A stretch of DNA of 11,403 bases from JBOHSA01 sp050732995 (GCA_050732995.1 JBOHSA010000191.1:1-11403), one strand, 5' to 3'; shown: positions 1-7,114, counted from the first letter of the stretch. The notes: generated by a model from the letters alone, not told the origin. Made by a program: numbers and translations.

Positions 1-670
1 CCCGAGTCCCCCGCGACGAGCAGCGCGCGGGCGCGGGTCGCTGGCGCCTCCCGCGCCGCGGGTCCGGCCAGGTCCGCGAGCAACCGCGCGACGAGAGCGG
101 TGTCGCGCGTCACCCGCGCCTGCCGCAGCCGGAGCCACGAGTCGATCGAGGCCAGCGCGTCGTGCTGGCGGGCGGCAGCGTAGGCCCGAGCCGCCGCCTC
201 GGTCTCACCAGCCGCCTCGCGCGCCAGCCCCTCCCGGACCGCGAAGAGGGCGGCGCGGGGACCCGCGCGCGCCAACGACCGGGCCGCCGCGAACCGGGCC
301 GCCGCCCGCGCGTACTCGCCTAGGCGGGCCTCCGCCTCGGCCAGCACGGCGAGCGCCTCCCCGTCGCGATAGTCCTCCAGCCAGGGCTGGCCCGCGAGGA
401 GGCCGCGGACCCGATCGTAGCGGCGCGCGCGCAGCTCGGCTTTGGCGCCTTCGACAATGAACCGGGCGTTGAGTCGGGGAGCGGCAGCGGCAGCGGCCAG
501 GAGCGCCTCAGCCGCGTGCCAGTGACGCCCTGCGGCGCGCAACGACTCCGCCCGCACCGCAGAGACAGGGGGGGGGGCGGAGTGGTCTGCCCCCACGCGC
601 CCGCGGGCCCCGCCCCCACGCCCCCGACCCCCAGAGCGGCGCAGAGCCAGCCGGTGGTCCGACGCCTCAC
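1..670 (-). CDS. Exported Ala-rich helical-repeat protein, frameshifted and cut by the window edge
   Basis: The GTG start at 670 overlaps the stop of the upstream GWxTD gene (GTGA), so the two are probably translationally coupled. The first about 27 residues form a signal peptide: basic MRRR, a hydrophobic Ala/Gly/Val core, and a likely cut near GAWGQ. A run of 10 G (568-577, C in the coding strand) follows. After it the start frame is arbitrary, Arg/Ser-rich and stops at 320. The frame reached by adding one C, or removing two, is open to position 1 and encodes Ala- and Arg-rich paired helices (segments such as HWHAAEALLA, ARLGEYARAAARFAAAR and WLRLRQARVTRDTALVARLL). This resembles TPR or the superhelical N-terminal domain of soluble lytic transglycosylases. 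That family is a guess, because a catalytic domain would lie outside the window. The frame break could be a sequencing error, a mutation or phase variation. Confidence 0.6.
568..577. repeat. Run of 10 G (poly-C in the coding strand)
   Basis: This mononucleotide tract lies just after the signal peptide of the 1-670 gene and encodes a short proline stretch. It sits exactly where the reading frame breaks: 10 C leaves the downstream repeat region out of frame, while 11 C or 8 C would restore it. Confidence 0.9.
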
Positions 671-2037
671 TGCCGCGAAGCGCGCACTCGGGCGAGCACG
701 CGGTGGTACTCGGCGCGCGACGACGGGGTCAACCGATAGCGGCTGAAACCGGTCTCGTCCAGGAAATAGAGGATCAGGCGGTGGACGGTGTAGGTCCAGC
801 GCTGCGCCCGGTTGCCCGTGCGGCTCGCGACCGCCTGGTTGATCTCGTACACCTCGTCCGGTTCACCCAGCGTGATGTAGACCTCGCCCCGGTCGGTGAG
901 CCAGCCTGGCTCCCCTTCCTCGCGGAAGCGCACGTTGGCTGCCTGAACCCGACGGAAGTAGCCCTCGAGCGCCTCGTTCTCCGGGGTGAGGGGGACGGGG
1001 TCGGTCGCGCGCCAGAACTCCTGCCACAGCGCGGGGCGCTCGGCCTCGGGGGCCTTCGCCAGGCGGGTCACCCAGTCCCCGTACTCGAAGTAGCGCAGCA
1101 GTCCGATGATGTCGTCGAAGTTAGTGATCACCCACTGGTTCGAGAAACTGACGAGCAGGGGCGCGCGCGCGAGCAGCGCGGAGCCGACCACCTGGGCCTC
1201 CAACGCCGCCTGCCCCAGCGGTAACTGGCCCGACCCGAGGCCCACGATCGCGGTGGCAATCGTGGGGTCGCCGGCGAGCGCGACGGTGTCCCGCCAGATC
1301 TCGGCGCCCCGCGCATTCACGGCGCGGAGGGCAAGCCGGCCGCCCGGCGAGGAGCCGTACACTTCGAAGTAGAACTTCAGCGAATCCCCACCGTAGGGCA
1401 GCGTGGCGCGCGGATTCACCACCAACTGGGGCAGGTCCGACAACCGGGCGCGCCCGCCGCCCTCGTAAAAGGGAATGGGCGAGGCGATGCCCCGCCCCGC
1501 CAGCACCGGGACGGTATCGCTGTCCTGCGCCCGCGCCAGGTTCGGACTGTTGCGGTCGCGAACCAGCATGCTCACCTCGTACGCCCCGGGCGGGAGCGCC
1601 AGCGTGTGCTGGAAGATCACGCTCTCGTCGGTGCGCTGCGTTTCCTGAAAGGTGCGCACCCGCACGGTTTCGTCCCGCACGACTTGACCCGCCACGCCCT
1701 CGGGGCCGCGGAAGGTCAGCTCGACATGATAGTCGCCCCGGAACTCGTCGCCGTCACGCCGGAAGCTCAGCACCTGATTCGCGAGCGACAGGGAGAACAG
1801 CGCGAGCGTGGAGTCGGGCGCGGGGGCGGCGAGGTAGCGCACCCCTGCCACGTAGGGTAACGGCGCGCCGGCGACGAGGAATCCCATGGAGCGGTAGACG
1901 GTGGTGGCGTCGAACAGTCGCGGAATCAGCTCGTCTGCCCGGGGCGGATCGCCCGCGCGGCCGGCGCGCCGGCTGGCGCCACAGCCCAGCGCCCAGGTCG
2001 CCACTCCGAGGCCGAGGAGCGCGACGCATCGGCTCAC
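667..2037 (-). CDS. GWxTD domain-containing lipoprotein
   Basis: The C-terminal half carries the family signature: Gly-Trp-Leu-Thr-Asp (about residues 386-390 counted from the upstream ATG), followed by RGEVYITLGEPDEV. GWxTD proteins occur in Bacteroidota, Acidobacteriota and Gemmatimonadota and have no established function. The N-terminus has a hydrophobic stretch ending in ALGC, a weak lipobox, so the mature protein is probably a lipoprotein. The middle (about residues 60-300) is rich in predicted beta strands and may form Ig-like sandwich domains. I prefer the GTG at 2037 because GAGG stands 8 bases upstream and it gives a normal lipoprotein signal (MSRCVALLG). An ATG at 2061 adds eight polar residues and would leave only 17 bases to the divergent kinase. 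The stop overlaps the next gene's GTG. The family is clear; the role is unknown. Confidence 0.88.
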   Translation of the reverse strand: MSRCVALLGLGVATWALGCGASRRAGRAGDPPRADELIPRLFDATTVYRSMGFLVAGAPLPYVAGVRYLAAPAPDSTLALFSLSLANQVLSFRRDGDEFRGDYHVELTFRGPEGVAGQVVRDETVRVRTFQETQRTDESVIFQHTLALPPGAYEVSMLVRDRNSPNLARAQDSDTVPVLAGRGIASPIPFYEGGGRARLSDLPQLVVNPRATLPYGGDSLKFYFEVYGSSPGGRLALRAVNARGAEIWRDTVALAGDPTIATAIVGLGSGQLPLGQAALEAQVVGSALLARAPLLVSFSNQWVITNFDDIIGLLRYFEYGDWVTRLAKAPEAERPALWQEFWRATDPVPLTPENEALEGYFRRVQAANVRFREEGEPGWLTDRGEVYITLGEPDEVYEINQAVASRTGNRAQRWTYTVHRLILYFLDETGFSRYRLTPSSRAEYHRVLARVRASRQ

Positions 2038-2078
2038 TTGCTCAACCTCAAATCTGGGCATTAGTTTCGCGCATCTCC
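2038..2078. promoter_or_regulatory. Very short divergent intergenic region
   Basis: These 41 bases separate the preferred GWxTD start from the kinase ATG and must carry, or lie within, both divergent promoters. They are AT-richer than the surroundings. On the minus strand GAGG lies 8 bases before the GTG at 2037. On the plus strand nothing resembles a Shine-Dalgarno sequence before the kinase ATG. I cannot assign -10 or -35 boxes with confidence. Confidence 0.4.
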
Positions 2079-3011
2079 ATGGCCAACGAGAACCTCGCCG
2101 GCCGGACCGTGGCCGGCTATCGCCTCCTGGAGCGGGTGGGCGAAGGGGGCACGGCCGAAGTGTACCGCGCCGAACATCCGGAGCGCGGGCCCTGTGCGTT
2201 CAAGGTATTGCGGTCGCGGCTCAGGGGCGACCCCACCGCGGTGAAGCGCTTCCTCCGGGAAGCCGGCTACGGGTCGCGCGTCCAGCACCCGGCGGTCGTC
2301 CGGACCTACGACTACGGGGAAGCCGACGGCTTGTACTACCTGGCGCTGGAATGGGCGACCGGAAAATCCCTGGCGGACTATCTACACCGCAACGGCCCGC
2401 TCGCTCCGGAGCTGGTCGCGCGCCTGGTGCGGCAACTAGCCGACGGCCTCGCCGCGGCCCATCAGGCGGGCATCATTCACCGCGACCTGAAGCCCGAGAA
2501 CATCATGTATGACGAGACGACCCAGACGGCGAAGCTGCTCGACTTCGGGATCGCCCGGGACGCCGAGCTGCCGCCGGAAGAGCGGTTGACGCGGACGGGG
2601 TTCTTCGTCGGCACGCTCCAGTACGTCGCCCCGGAAGCGCTCTCCGGCGAGCTGGTGGACGGCCGGGCGGACATCTACAGCCTCGCGACCATCACGTATT
2701 ACCTGCTGTCGGGCCGGCATCCCTACGGCGGGCGCAGTCCGCGGGAGATCTTCCAGCAGCTGTTGACGCAGCCGCCCTTGCTACTGGGGGATGCAGCGCC
2801 TGAGCGCCGGCTCTCGGCCGGGCTGCAGGCGGCGGTGATGCGGGGATTGGCGCGAGACCCGGGCCAGCGCCAGCCCAGCGTGACGGCTTTCGCCGCGGAG
2901 GTCGAGACCGCCATGCGCCCCGGCGCCGCGCCGGGCACCGAGGGGCGGGGCGGCCACGTGGGGCGGGGGTTGTTGGGCGCCTTGAAGCACCTCGTGCGCC
3001 GGCGTGGGTGA
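2079..3011 (+). CDS. Hanks-type serine/threonine protein kinase, soluble form
   Basis: This is a complete protein kinase domain that phosphorylates Ser/Thr on partner proteins, which are unknown here. All key elements are visible: glycine-rich loop GEGGTAEVY (residues 21-29), ATP-anchoring Lys42 in CAFKVL, the likely helix-C Glu61, catalytic loop HRDLKPEN (134-141, base Asp136), metal-binding DFG (155-157), and APE (184-186). Activation-loop threonines occur in LTRTGFFVGT. After the C-lobe there is only a short Gly/Arg-rich basic tail ending VRRRG. There is no membrane segment and no PASTA, TPR or WD40 sensor, so the enzyme is probably cytoplasmic. At 310 residues it is a minimal kinase. No Shine-Dalgarno sequence precedes the ATG, so a leaderless or very short-leader mRNA is likely. 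pyrE follows 30 bases later in the same frame, separated by a stop-codon palindrome. Confidence 0.95.
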   Translation: MANENLAGRTVAGYRLLERVGEGGTAEVYRAEHPERGPCAFKVLRSRLRGDPTAVKRFLREAGYGSRVQHPAVVRTYDYGEADGLYYLALEWATGKSLADYLHRNGPLAPELVARLVRQLADGLAAAHQAGIIHRDLKPENIMYDETTQTAKLLDFGIARDAELPPEERLTRTGFFVGTLQYVAPEALSGELVDGRADIYSLATITYYLLSGRHPYGGRSPREIFQQLLTQPPLLLGDAAPERRLSAGLQAAVMRGLARDPGQRQPSVTAFAAEVETAMRPGAAPGTEGRGGHVGRGLLGALKHLVRRRG

Positions 3012-3039
3012 TAGTAGTAGTTATCACTACTACTATAAT
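3009..3039. promoter_or_regulatory. AT-rich palindrome with stacked stop codons on both strands
   Basis: An 11-base arm ATAGTAGTAGT (3011-3021), a TATC loop (3022-3025) and the perfectly complementary arm ACTACTACTAT (3026-3036) form a hairpin between the kinase stop and pyrE. In the shared kinase/pyrE frame the triplets are TGA, three TAG, then later TAA. On the minus strand the same triplets read TAG three times, then TGA and TAA. GC content is about 24% against about 70% around it. No U-tract follows, so it is not a standard intrinsic terminator. It could be an operator, an mRNA hairpin that sets pyrE translation or mRNA stability, or a processing site. The structure is certain; the role is not known. 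Confidence 0.75.
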
Positions 3040-3041
3040 CG

Positions 3042-3602
3042 ATGCCGGACCCTCGGGACCTCCTCCCCCAGCTCCGCCGCCTCCTGCTCGAGCGCTCGGT
3101 CACCCGAGGAGAGTTCGTCCTCGCCTCGGGGCGCCGCTCCACGTACTACGTCGACGCGCGCCGCACCACCATGTCCGGCGAAGGCCTGGCGCTCATCGGG
3201 ACGCTGGGCCTCGCCCGCTTGGACGCGCGGGGCTGGGTGCCTCAGGCCGTCGGCGGCCTGACCCTGGGTGCCGATCCCGTGGCCTACGCCCTCGCCGCCG
3301 CCGCCCGCGCCCAGGGCCGCCCCCTCGACGCCTTCACCATCCGCAAGCAGCCCAAATCCCACGGCCTGGCGAAGCGGATCGAGGGCTGCTTCGCGCCAGG
3401 CGTGAGCGTCGTGGTGGTGGAAGACGTGATCACGAGTGGCGGGTCGGCGCAGGAGGCGATCGCGACGGTGGAGCAGGAGGGCGGCCGGGTGCTCGGCGTG
3501 CTCGCCGTGGTCGACCGCGAGGAAGGGGGGCGGCAACGCCTCGAGCGGGCCGGGTACGCGGTGGAGGCGTTGGTGAGTGCGGCGGCCCTGGGGCTCTCGT
3601 GA
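3042..3602 (+). CDS. pyrE: Orotate phosphoribosyltransferase
   Basis: PyrE transfers phosphoribose from PRPP to orotate, giving OMP and pyrophosphate in the fifth step of pyrimidine synthesis; the usual partner is PyrF. The N-terminal GEFVLASGRRSTYYVD block (about residues 24-39) is typical of the family. The flexible catalytic loop is seen as RKQPKSHG, matching the RKEAKDHG type. The 13-residue PRPP-binding motif is VVVVEDVITSGGS with the acidic pair Glu-Asp. The length of 186 residues fits the shorter bacterial PyrE proteins. A TAA lies two codons upstream of the ATG, and no other start codon occurs before the conserved block, so this start is firm even though no Shine-Dalgarno sequence is visible. 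No other pyrimidine gene is nearby. The gene lies between a kinase and a chemotaxis-type transducer, probably co-transcribed with the kinase. Confidence 0.96.
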   Translation: MPDPRDLLPQLRRLLLERSVTRGEFVLASGRRSTYYVDARRTTMSGEGLALIGTLGLARLDARGWVPQAVGGLTLGADPVAYALAAAARAQGRPLDAFTIRKQPKSHGLAKRIEGCFAPGVSVVVVEDVITSGGSAQEAIATVEQEGGRVLGVLAVVDREEGGRQRLERAGYAVEALVSAAALGLS

Positions 3603-3618
3603 CCGCGGCCCACCGCGG
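3603..3618 (+). other. Short GC hairpin directly after pyrE
   Basis: CCGCGG, a 4-base loop and CCGCGG follow the pyrE stop immediately. The 6-base stem could pause or weakly terminate transcription, but no run of T follows it, so I do not call it an intrinsic terminator. Confidence 0.3.
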
Positions 3619-3663
3619 GTGTAAGATAGTCGTCGAGTCCGCCATGCCCCACGACCCGCCAGG

Positions 3664-5391
3664 GTGGTCCACGACGTGACAGCCCGGCTTACGCCCGCCA
3701 CCGACACGACCCGACTCTCGCTCGCGCAGCGCCTGCGCGGGTGGAAAGACGACGCCGCCGGGCTGGAGCAGCGACTCAAGGACGTCGAGACGTTCGCCCG
3801 CAGCCACCGGCGCCGCTGGATCATGGTGGCGGGCGGGTTCCTGGTCGCGATGCTCGGCTGGCTCGGTGGGGCGATCGGGGCACGCCCGGGCACGATCGTC
3901 CTCACCGCCGGTGCCGGCGCCTTGCTGAACGCACTCGCGGGGATGATCAACGAGCGCGGCTGGTACCGCTGGTGGCTGATCTACGCGCTCGCCCTGTTCG
4001 ACGTGCTGCTGGTGGCGGTGCTCGTAGTCTGGTTCGGGCACGGCGGGTTTCTCGTCGTCTTCTTCATCGCGGTGCTGCCCTACGCGTTCGACCAGGGGCA
4101 GGCGGTGGGCGACTTTCTCGTCCTCGTGGCGTCGCTGGCCTACCTCGGGGCGAGCCATCTGCACTCGGAGCTGTACGGCGGCCCGCCCGGGCTGGCGACG
4201 GCGACGTACCTCGAGACCGTGCTGTTCATCGCGGTGGCGATGGTGTTGAAGCGCATCCCCGCGACCCTGATCGCGCGCATTCGCCAGACGCGCAGCGTCA
4301 TGAGCGAGGCGGAGCAGGGGTACCTGGCGGTCCGGGCGGCGGCGGCGGAGTCGGATGAGCTCGGGTTCTTGGAGAAGAGCTTCAACCGGATGCTCGAAGA
4401 GATCGGGATGACGATCTCCGGCGTGCAGCGGGAGGCGGACGAAGTGGCGGCGTTCGCCGAGCAGTTGGCGGCTTCCGCCCAACAGATCCACGCCACGTCG
4501 GAGGCGGTGACGCACACGGCCCAGCGGCTCGCCGCCGATCTGGGGACGCAGCGGACGATGGCGGACACGGCCCGGGGGGAGAGCGCCAAGGCGGCCGATC
4601 AGGCGGAGTCGCTGCGGGTCCGGGCGGAAATGATGCAGGTGGACGCCGGCCGTCTCGTGTCCACGGCGGAGCGTGGGCGCGAGCGCGTGGCCCGGGCGAG
4701 CCAGACGCTGCGCGCCGTGGGGGAGGAAGTGCAGGCCACGGCCCTCACCGTCTCGGGGTTGTCGGGGATGTCGGAGCGTATTGGGGTCTTCGCCCAGACG
4801 ATCGCCCGGATCGCCCGCCAGACGCACCTGCTCGCGCTCAACGCCGCGATCGAGGCCGCCCGGGCGGAGGAGCATGGCGAAGGCTTCGCGGTCGTGGCGG
4901 ACGAGGTCCGGACGCTGGCCGCCGAGGCGGGGAAGTCCGCGCGGGAAGTGGCGGAGCTGGTGAGCGAGCTGCGGGCGGGGATCGACGCGGCCGCGCGCGC
5001 CATGCAGTCGGGCGAGGTCAAGGTGCGCGACATCGGCGCCGTGGCGGCCGAAGCGGACGGCGCGCTGCAGGAGTTGCACCAGGGCGTGCAGCTGATCGGC
5101 GACCTGGTGAATGCGACGGCGGAGGTGTCGCGCAGCCAGGCGCAGCGCCTGGCGCAGCTGGCCAAATCCCTGCAGGAGGTGGCGACGATCTCCAGCGGGT
5201 CCTCGCAGAGCGCCGACGGCGCGGCCGAGGGGACCCGCGCCCAGATCGCGGCGATGGGCGACCTGACGGCCACCTCGCAGCAGCTGGCCCTGCTCGCGGA
5301 CCGACTCCGGGCCGGGATCGCCCGCTTTTCCGTGCTGCGCCGGGATCAGGCGACGGCCGAGCACAAGCTCGTGCGCCCGGCGGCGGACTGA
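3664..5391 (+). CDS. Methyl-accepting chemotaxis-type transducer with six TM segments
   Basis: The protein has a short cytoplasmic N-terminus (about 50 residues), then five or six hydrophobic helices with very short loops (from Trp52 to about residue 200), then a HAMP-like second helix (SDELGFLEKSFNRMLEEI, about 229-246), a long coiled coil, and the MCP signalling hairpin. The tip matches the family core, IARQTHLLALNAAIEAARAEEHGEGFAVVADEVR (about 383-416 in segments), with Glu where most members have Gly after ARA. There is no periplasmic ligand-binding domain, so it must sense through the membrane part (membrane state, energy or a partner) or internally. MCPs normally drive CheA through CheW, but no che gene is present here. 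The C-terminus lacks a CheR-docking pentapeptide. GTG at 3664 is given; GTG at 3676, with AGGGTGG 8 bases upstream, may be the true start. Confidence 0.93.
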   Translation: MVHDVTARLTPATDTTRLSLAQRLRGWKDDAAGLEQRLKDVETFARSHRRRWIMVAGGFLVAMLGWLGGAIGARPGTIVLTAGAGALLNALAGMINERGWYRWWLIYALALFDVLLVAVLVVWFGHGGFLVVFFIAVLPYAFDQGQAVGDFLVLVASLAYLGASHLHSELYGGPPGLATATYLETVLFIAVAMVLKRIPATLIARIRQTRSVMSEAEQGYLAVRAAAAESDELGFLEKSFNRMLEEIGMTISGVQREADEVAAFAEQLAASAQQIHATSEAVTHTAQRLAADLGTQRTMADTARGESAKAADQAESLRVRAEMMQVDAGRLVSTAERGRERVARASQTLRAVGEEVQATALTVSGLSGMSERIGVFAQTIARIARQTHLLALNAAIEAARAEEHGEGFAVVADEVRTLAAEAGKSAREVAELVSELRAGIDAAARAMQSGEVKVRDIGAVAAEADGALQELHQGVQLIGDLVNATAEVSRSQAQRLAQLAKSLQEVATISSGSSQSADGAAEGTRAQIAAMGDLTATSQQLALLADRLRAGIARFSVLRRDQATAEHKLVRPAAD

Positions 5392-6255
5392 TCACCCCGC
5401 CCGGAAGACGCCGACGCGGTCCGATCCTTGGTCCCAGCGCCCCGCAGTGAGGGGGCGGAACGCGCGCAGGGCCTCCCGGTACGGGGTGACGAGCAAATCG
5501 ACGTAGCGGGCCAAGGCCACGGCGAACGGGAAGCGGCGCCGGAACTCGCCCGCCGTGACCCCCAGCACCGCCTTGAGGTGGCGGCCGAAGCTCTGGGGCG
5601 ACGAGTAGTCAAGCCGGTACGCCACGTCGGCCACCGAGAGCCCCGGATTCTGAAAGAGATACGCGGCGTGCAGCAGCCGCATGGCCGCGAGGTAATTCTT
5701 GGGGGACGGCAGGCGCGCGCGATAGAAGCGCGACATCAGAGTGCTCGGCGGAACCCGCAGGTGGCGCGCCAGGGCGCGCACCGTGGCCATCACGGGAGCG
5801 AGCCGCGCCAGCGCCTCGAAGAACAGCCGGGTGTCTTCCGGGACGCCGTCGAGCGCCGGCAGCAGCGCGGTCAGCACGCGCGCCGCCACGGGCGAGGCCG
5901 GCTGCCCCACGAGCTCGCGCAACCGGCGCCAGCCACCGGGCTGGGTGCAGTCAACGGCCGTCCGGACGCCCGTGGCGCCGAGGCGCAGCAGGGTCTCGCT
6001 AGCGTCCCGGTCGTGCCGCGACACGAGCACCACCGCGGGGATCGCGGGGAACTCGCGCACGAACCGGGCGACCGCGGGCAGCTCCTCGCCGTGACAGCGA
6101 TGCACCGAGACGACCAGGGCGTCCACCCGCTTGCGCCGGGCGGCGGTCAACGCTTCGCGAAACGAGTTGGCGTGCAACGTGGCGAAGCAGCCGTCCCCCG
6201 CCGCGTCGACCCGCGGGCGCTCCGGCGGAGGCAGGACAGTGCACACGGTGACCAT
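5392..6255 (-). CDS. AraC-family regulator with a degenerate receiver-like N-terminal domain
   Basis: Residues about 150-242 form a double helix-turn-helix of the AraC/XylS type. The second HTH, LSVADVAYRLDYSSPQSFGRHLKAVLGVTAGEFRRRF in part, matches the usual pattern of A-x-x-x-G/D-Y/F then S-x-F-x-R-x-F/L-K. The first about 120 residues look like an alpha/beta receiver fold, but the phosphoacceptor Asp expected at the end of strand 3 is replaced in ALVVSVHRC, so phosphorylation is unlikely. A 45-residue C-terminal extension follows. I chose ATG 6255 because the open frame upstream (to 6564) is antisense to the DUF4198 gene, and homology-like sequence begins at MVTVCTVL. It is divergent from the DUF4198 gene and may regulate it or itself from the shared 85-base region. 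Its stop abuts the transducer's stop. Confidence 0.85.
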   Translation of the reverse strand: MVTVCTVLPPPERPRVDAAGDGCFATLHANSFREALTAARRKRVDALVVSVHRCHGEELPAVARFVREFPAIPAVVLVSRHDRDASETLLRLGATGVRTAVDCTQPGGWRRLRELVGQPASPVAARVLTALLPALDGVPEDTRLFFEALARLAPVMATVRALARHLRVPPSTLMSRFYRARLPSPKNYLAAMRLLHAAYLFQNPGLSVADVAYRLDYSSPQSFGRHLKAVLGVTAGEFRRRFPFAVALARYVDLLVTPYREALRAFRPLTAGRWDQGSDRVGVFRAG

Positions 6256-6340
6256 GTGGGGTACAGAGTAGCTCCGACCCCTCAACACGCGATCAACGAA
6301 TAAACGCGAAGGCGCACACGCACCATAGAGGGAGAACCAG
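6256..6340. promoter_or_regulatory. Divergent intergenic region, AraC-type regulator / DUF4198 gene
   Basis: These 85 bases must hold both promoters. A good Shine-Dalgarno sequence, GAGGGAGAA (6328-6336), lies just before the ATG at 6341 and fixes that start. The stretch around 6290-6305 is AT-rich, as expected for a promoter or operator. I see no convincing paired -35/-10 boxes and no clear AraC half-site repeat. Confidence 0.45.
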
Positions 6341-7114
6341 ATGAAACGGTCCTTGGTGGTAGCAATCGGCTGTCTGCTCCTCGCATCGTGGGCGGCGGCG
6401 CACGACTTCTGGCTCGTTCCCGTGGGCGAGGAGATCCGCGGGATCAACGGCTCGAATTTCCCGGTGAGCGCGAACGCGGTGGCGCCCAGCCGCCTGGCCG
6501 AAGCGGTCGCCGTGAGCGGCGCCGGACGCAAACGGCTCGAAGTCATCGGGACCCGGGACTCCATGTTGATTCTGAAGGCCGACCCGGGGATCGGCGGGAT
6601 CTTCTACGCGGCGGTCGCGCTGCACCCCCGGCGCATCAACCTCAGCGGAACAGACTTCAACGAGTACCTGTTGCACGACGGGTTGCCGCAGATCCACGCG
6701 CTGCGCCAACAAGGCGGGCAGCTGGACTCGTCGGCGGTCGAACGCTACCAGAAGTTCGCCAAGGCTCTCATCGCGCGGCCGGGCGCGGGCTCGGTGGCGC
6801 TCGAGCCGGTGGGGCAGCGGCTCGAGCTCGTGCCGCTCGCGGACCCCGCCGCCCTAAGGCCCGGAGACACCCTCCGCGTGGAGGTGCGCTTCGAGAACCG
6901 GCCCATTGGCGGCCTCACGATCCACGCCGGCTTCGAAGGGCAACCGGGCGGAGGACACGCCCAGACGCACCGCAGCGACGCCCGAGGCCGGGTCGCGGTG
7001 CCGATCGGCCGTACCGGTTTGTGGTACGTCCGCACGATCCACATGCGTGAAGTGAACGAACCGCCGTTTCAGTGGGAGAGCTTCTGGGCGTCCCTGACCT
7101 TCACGGTCCGCTGA
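6341..7114 (+). CDS. Secreted DUF4198-family protein
   Basis: A clear signal peptide (MKRSLVVAIGCLLLASWAAA) is followed by HDFWLVP, the typical mature start of DUF4198 proteins (PF10670 type). If cleavage falls after AAA, the mature protein begins with His. The remainder is beta-rich, with a second module from about residue 165 (LRPGDTLRVEVRFENRPIGGLTIHAGFEG in segments), an HAQTHRSDARGRVAVP turn, and the conserved end GLWYVRTIHM ... WESFWASLTF. Members are periplasmic or surface proteins. Some are annotated as nickel/cobalt uptake components, and a metal-binding role fits the His residues, but no transporter genes are nearby. The start is supported by the signal peptide and a strong Shine-Dalgarno sequence. 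The next gene overlaps its end or follows at once. The family call is good; the exact function is unknown. Confidence 0.82.
   Translation: MKRSLVVAIGCLLLASWAAAHDFWLVPVGEEIRGINGSNFPVSANAVAPSRLAEAVAVSGAGRKRLEVIGTRDSMLILKADPGIGGIFYAAVALHPRRINLSGTDFNEYLLHDGLPQIHALRQQGGQLDSSAVERYQKFAKALIARPGAGSVALEPVGQRLELVPLADPAALRPGDTLRVEVRFENRPIGGLTIHAGFEGQPGGGHAQTHRSDARGRVAVPIGRTGLWYVRTIHMREVNEPPFQWESFWASLTFTVR

Noticed and set aside
3034..3039. A perfect TATAAT box in front of pyrE
   Set aside because: It ends two bases before the only usable pyrE ATG, so a normal transcript would start inside the coding region; it is probably a by-product of the palindrome.
3603..3618. Intrinsic terminator after pyrE
   Set aside because: The stem is only 6 bases and no T run follows.
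3430..5364. A 644-codon open frame on the minus strand, antisense to the transducer
   Set aside because: Its product is a low-complexity Arg/His/Gly/Asp mix typical of the reverse frame of GC-rich coding DNA, and the plus strand carries an unmistakable MCP signalling domain.
6256..6564. N-terminal extension of the AraC-type regulator by 103 codons
   Set aside because: It would cover the start of the DUF4198 gene and its Shine-Dalgarno sequence, and the extension reads as composition-driven sequence.
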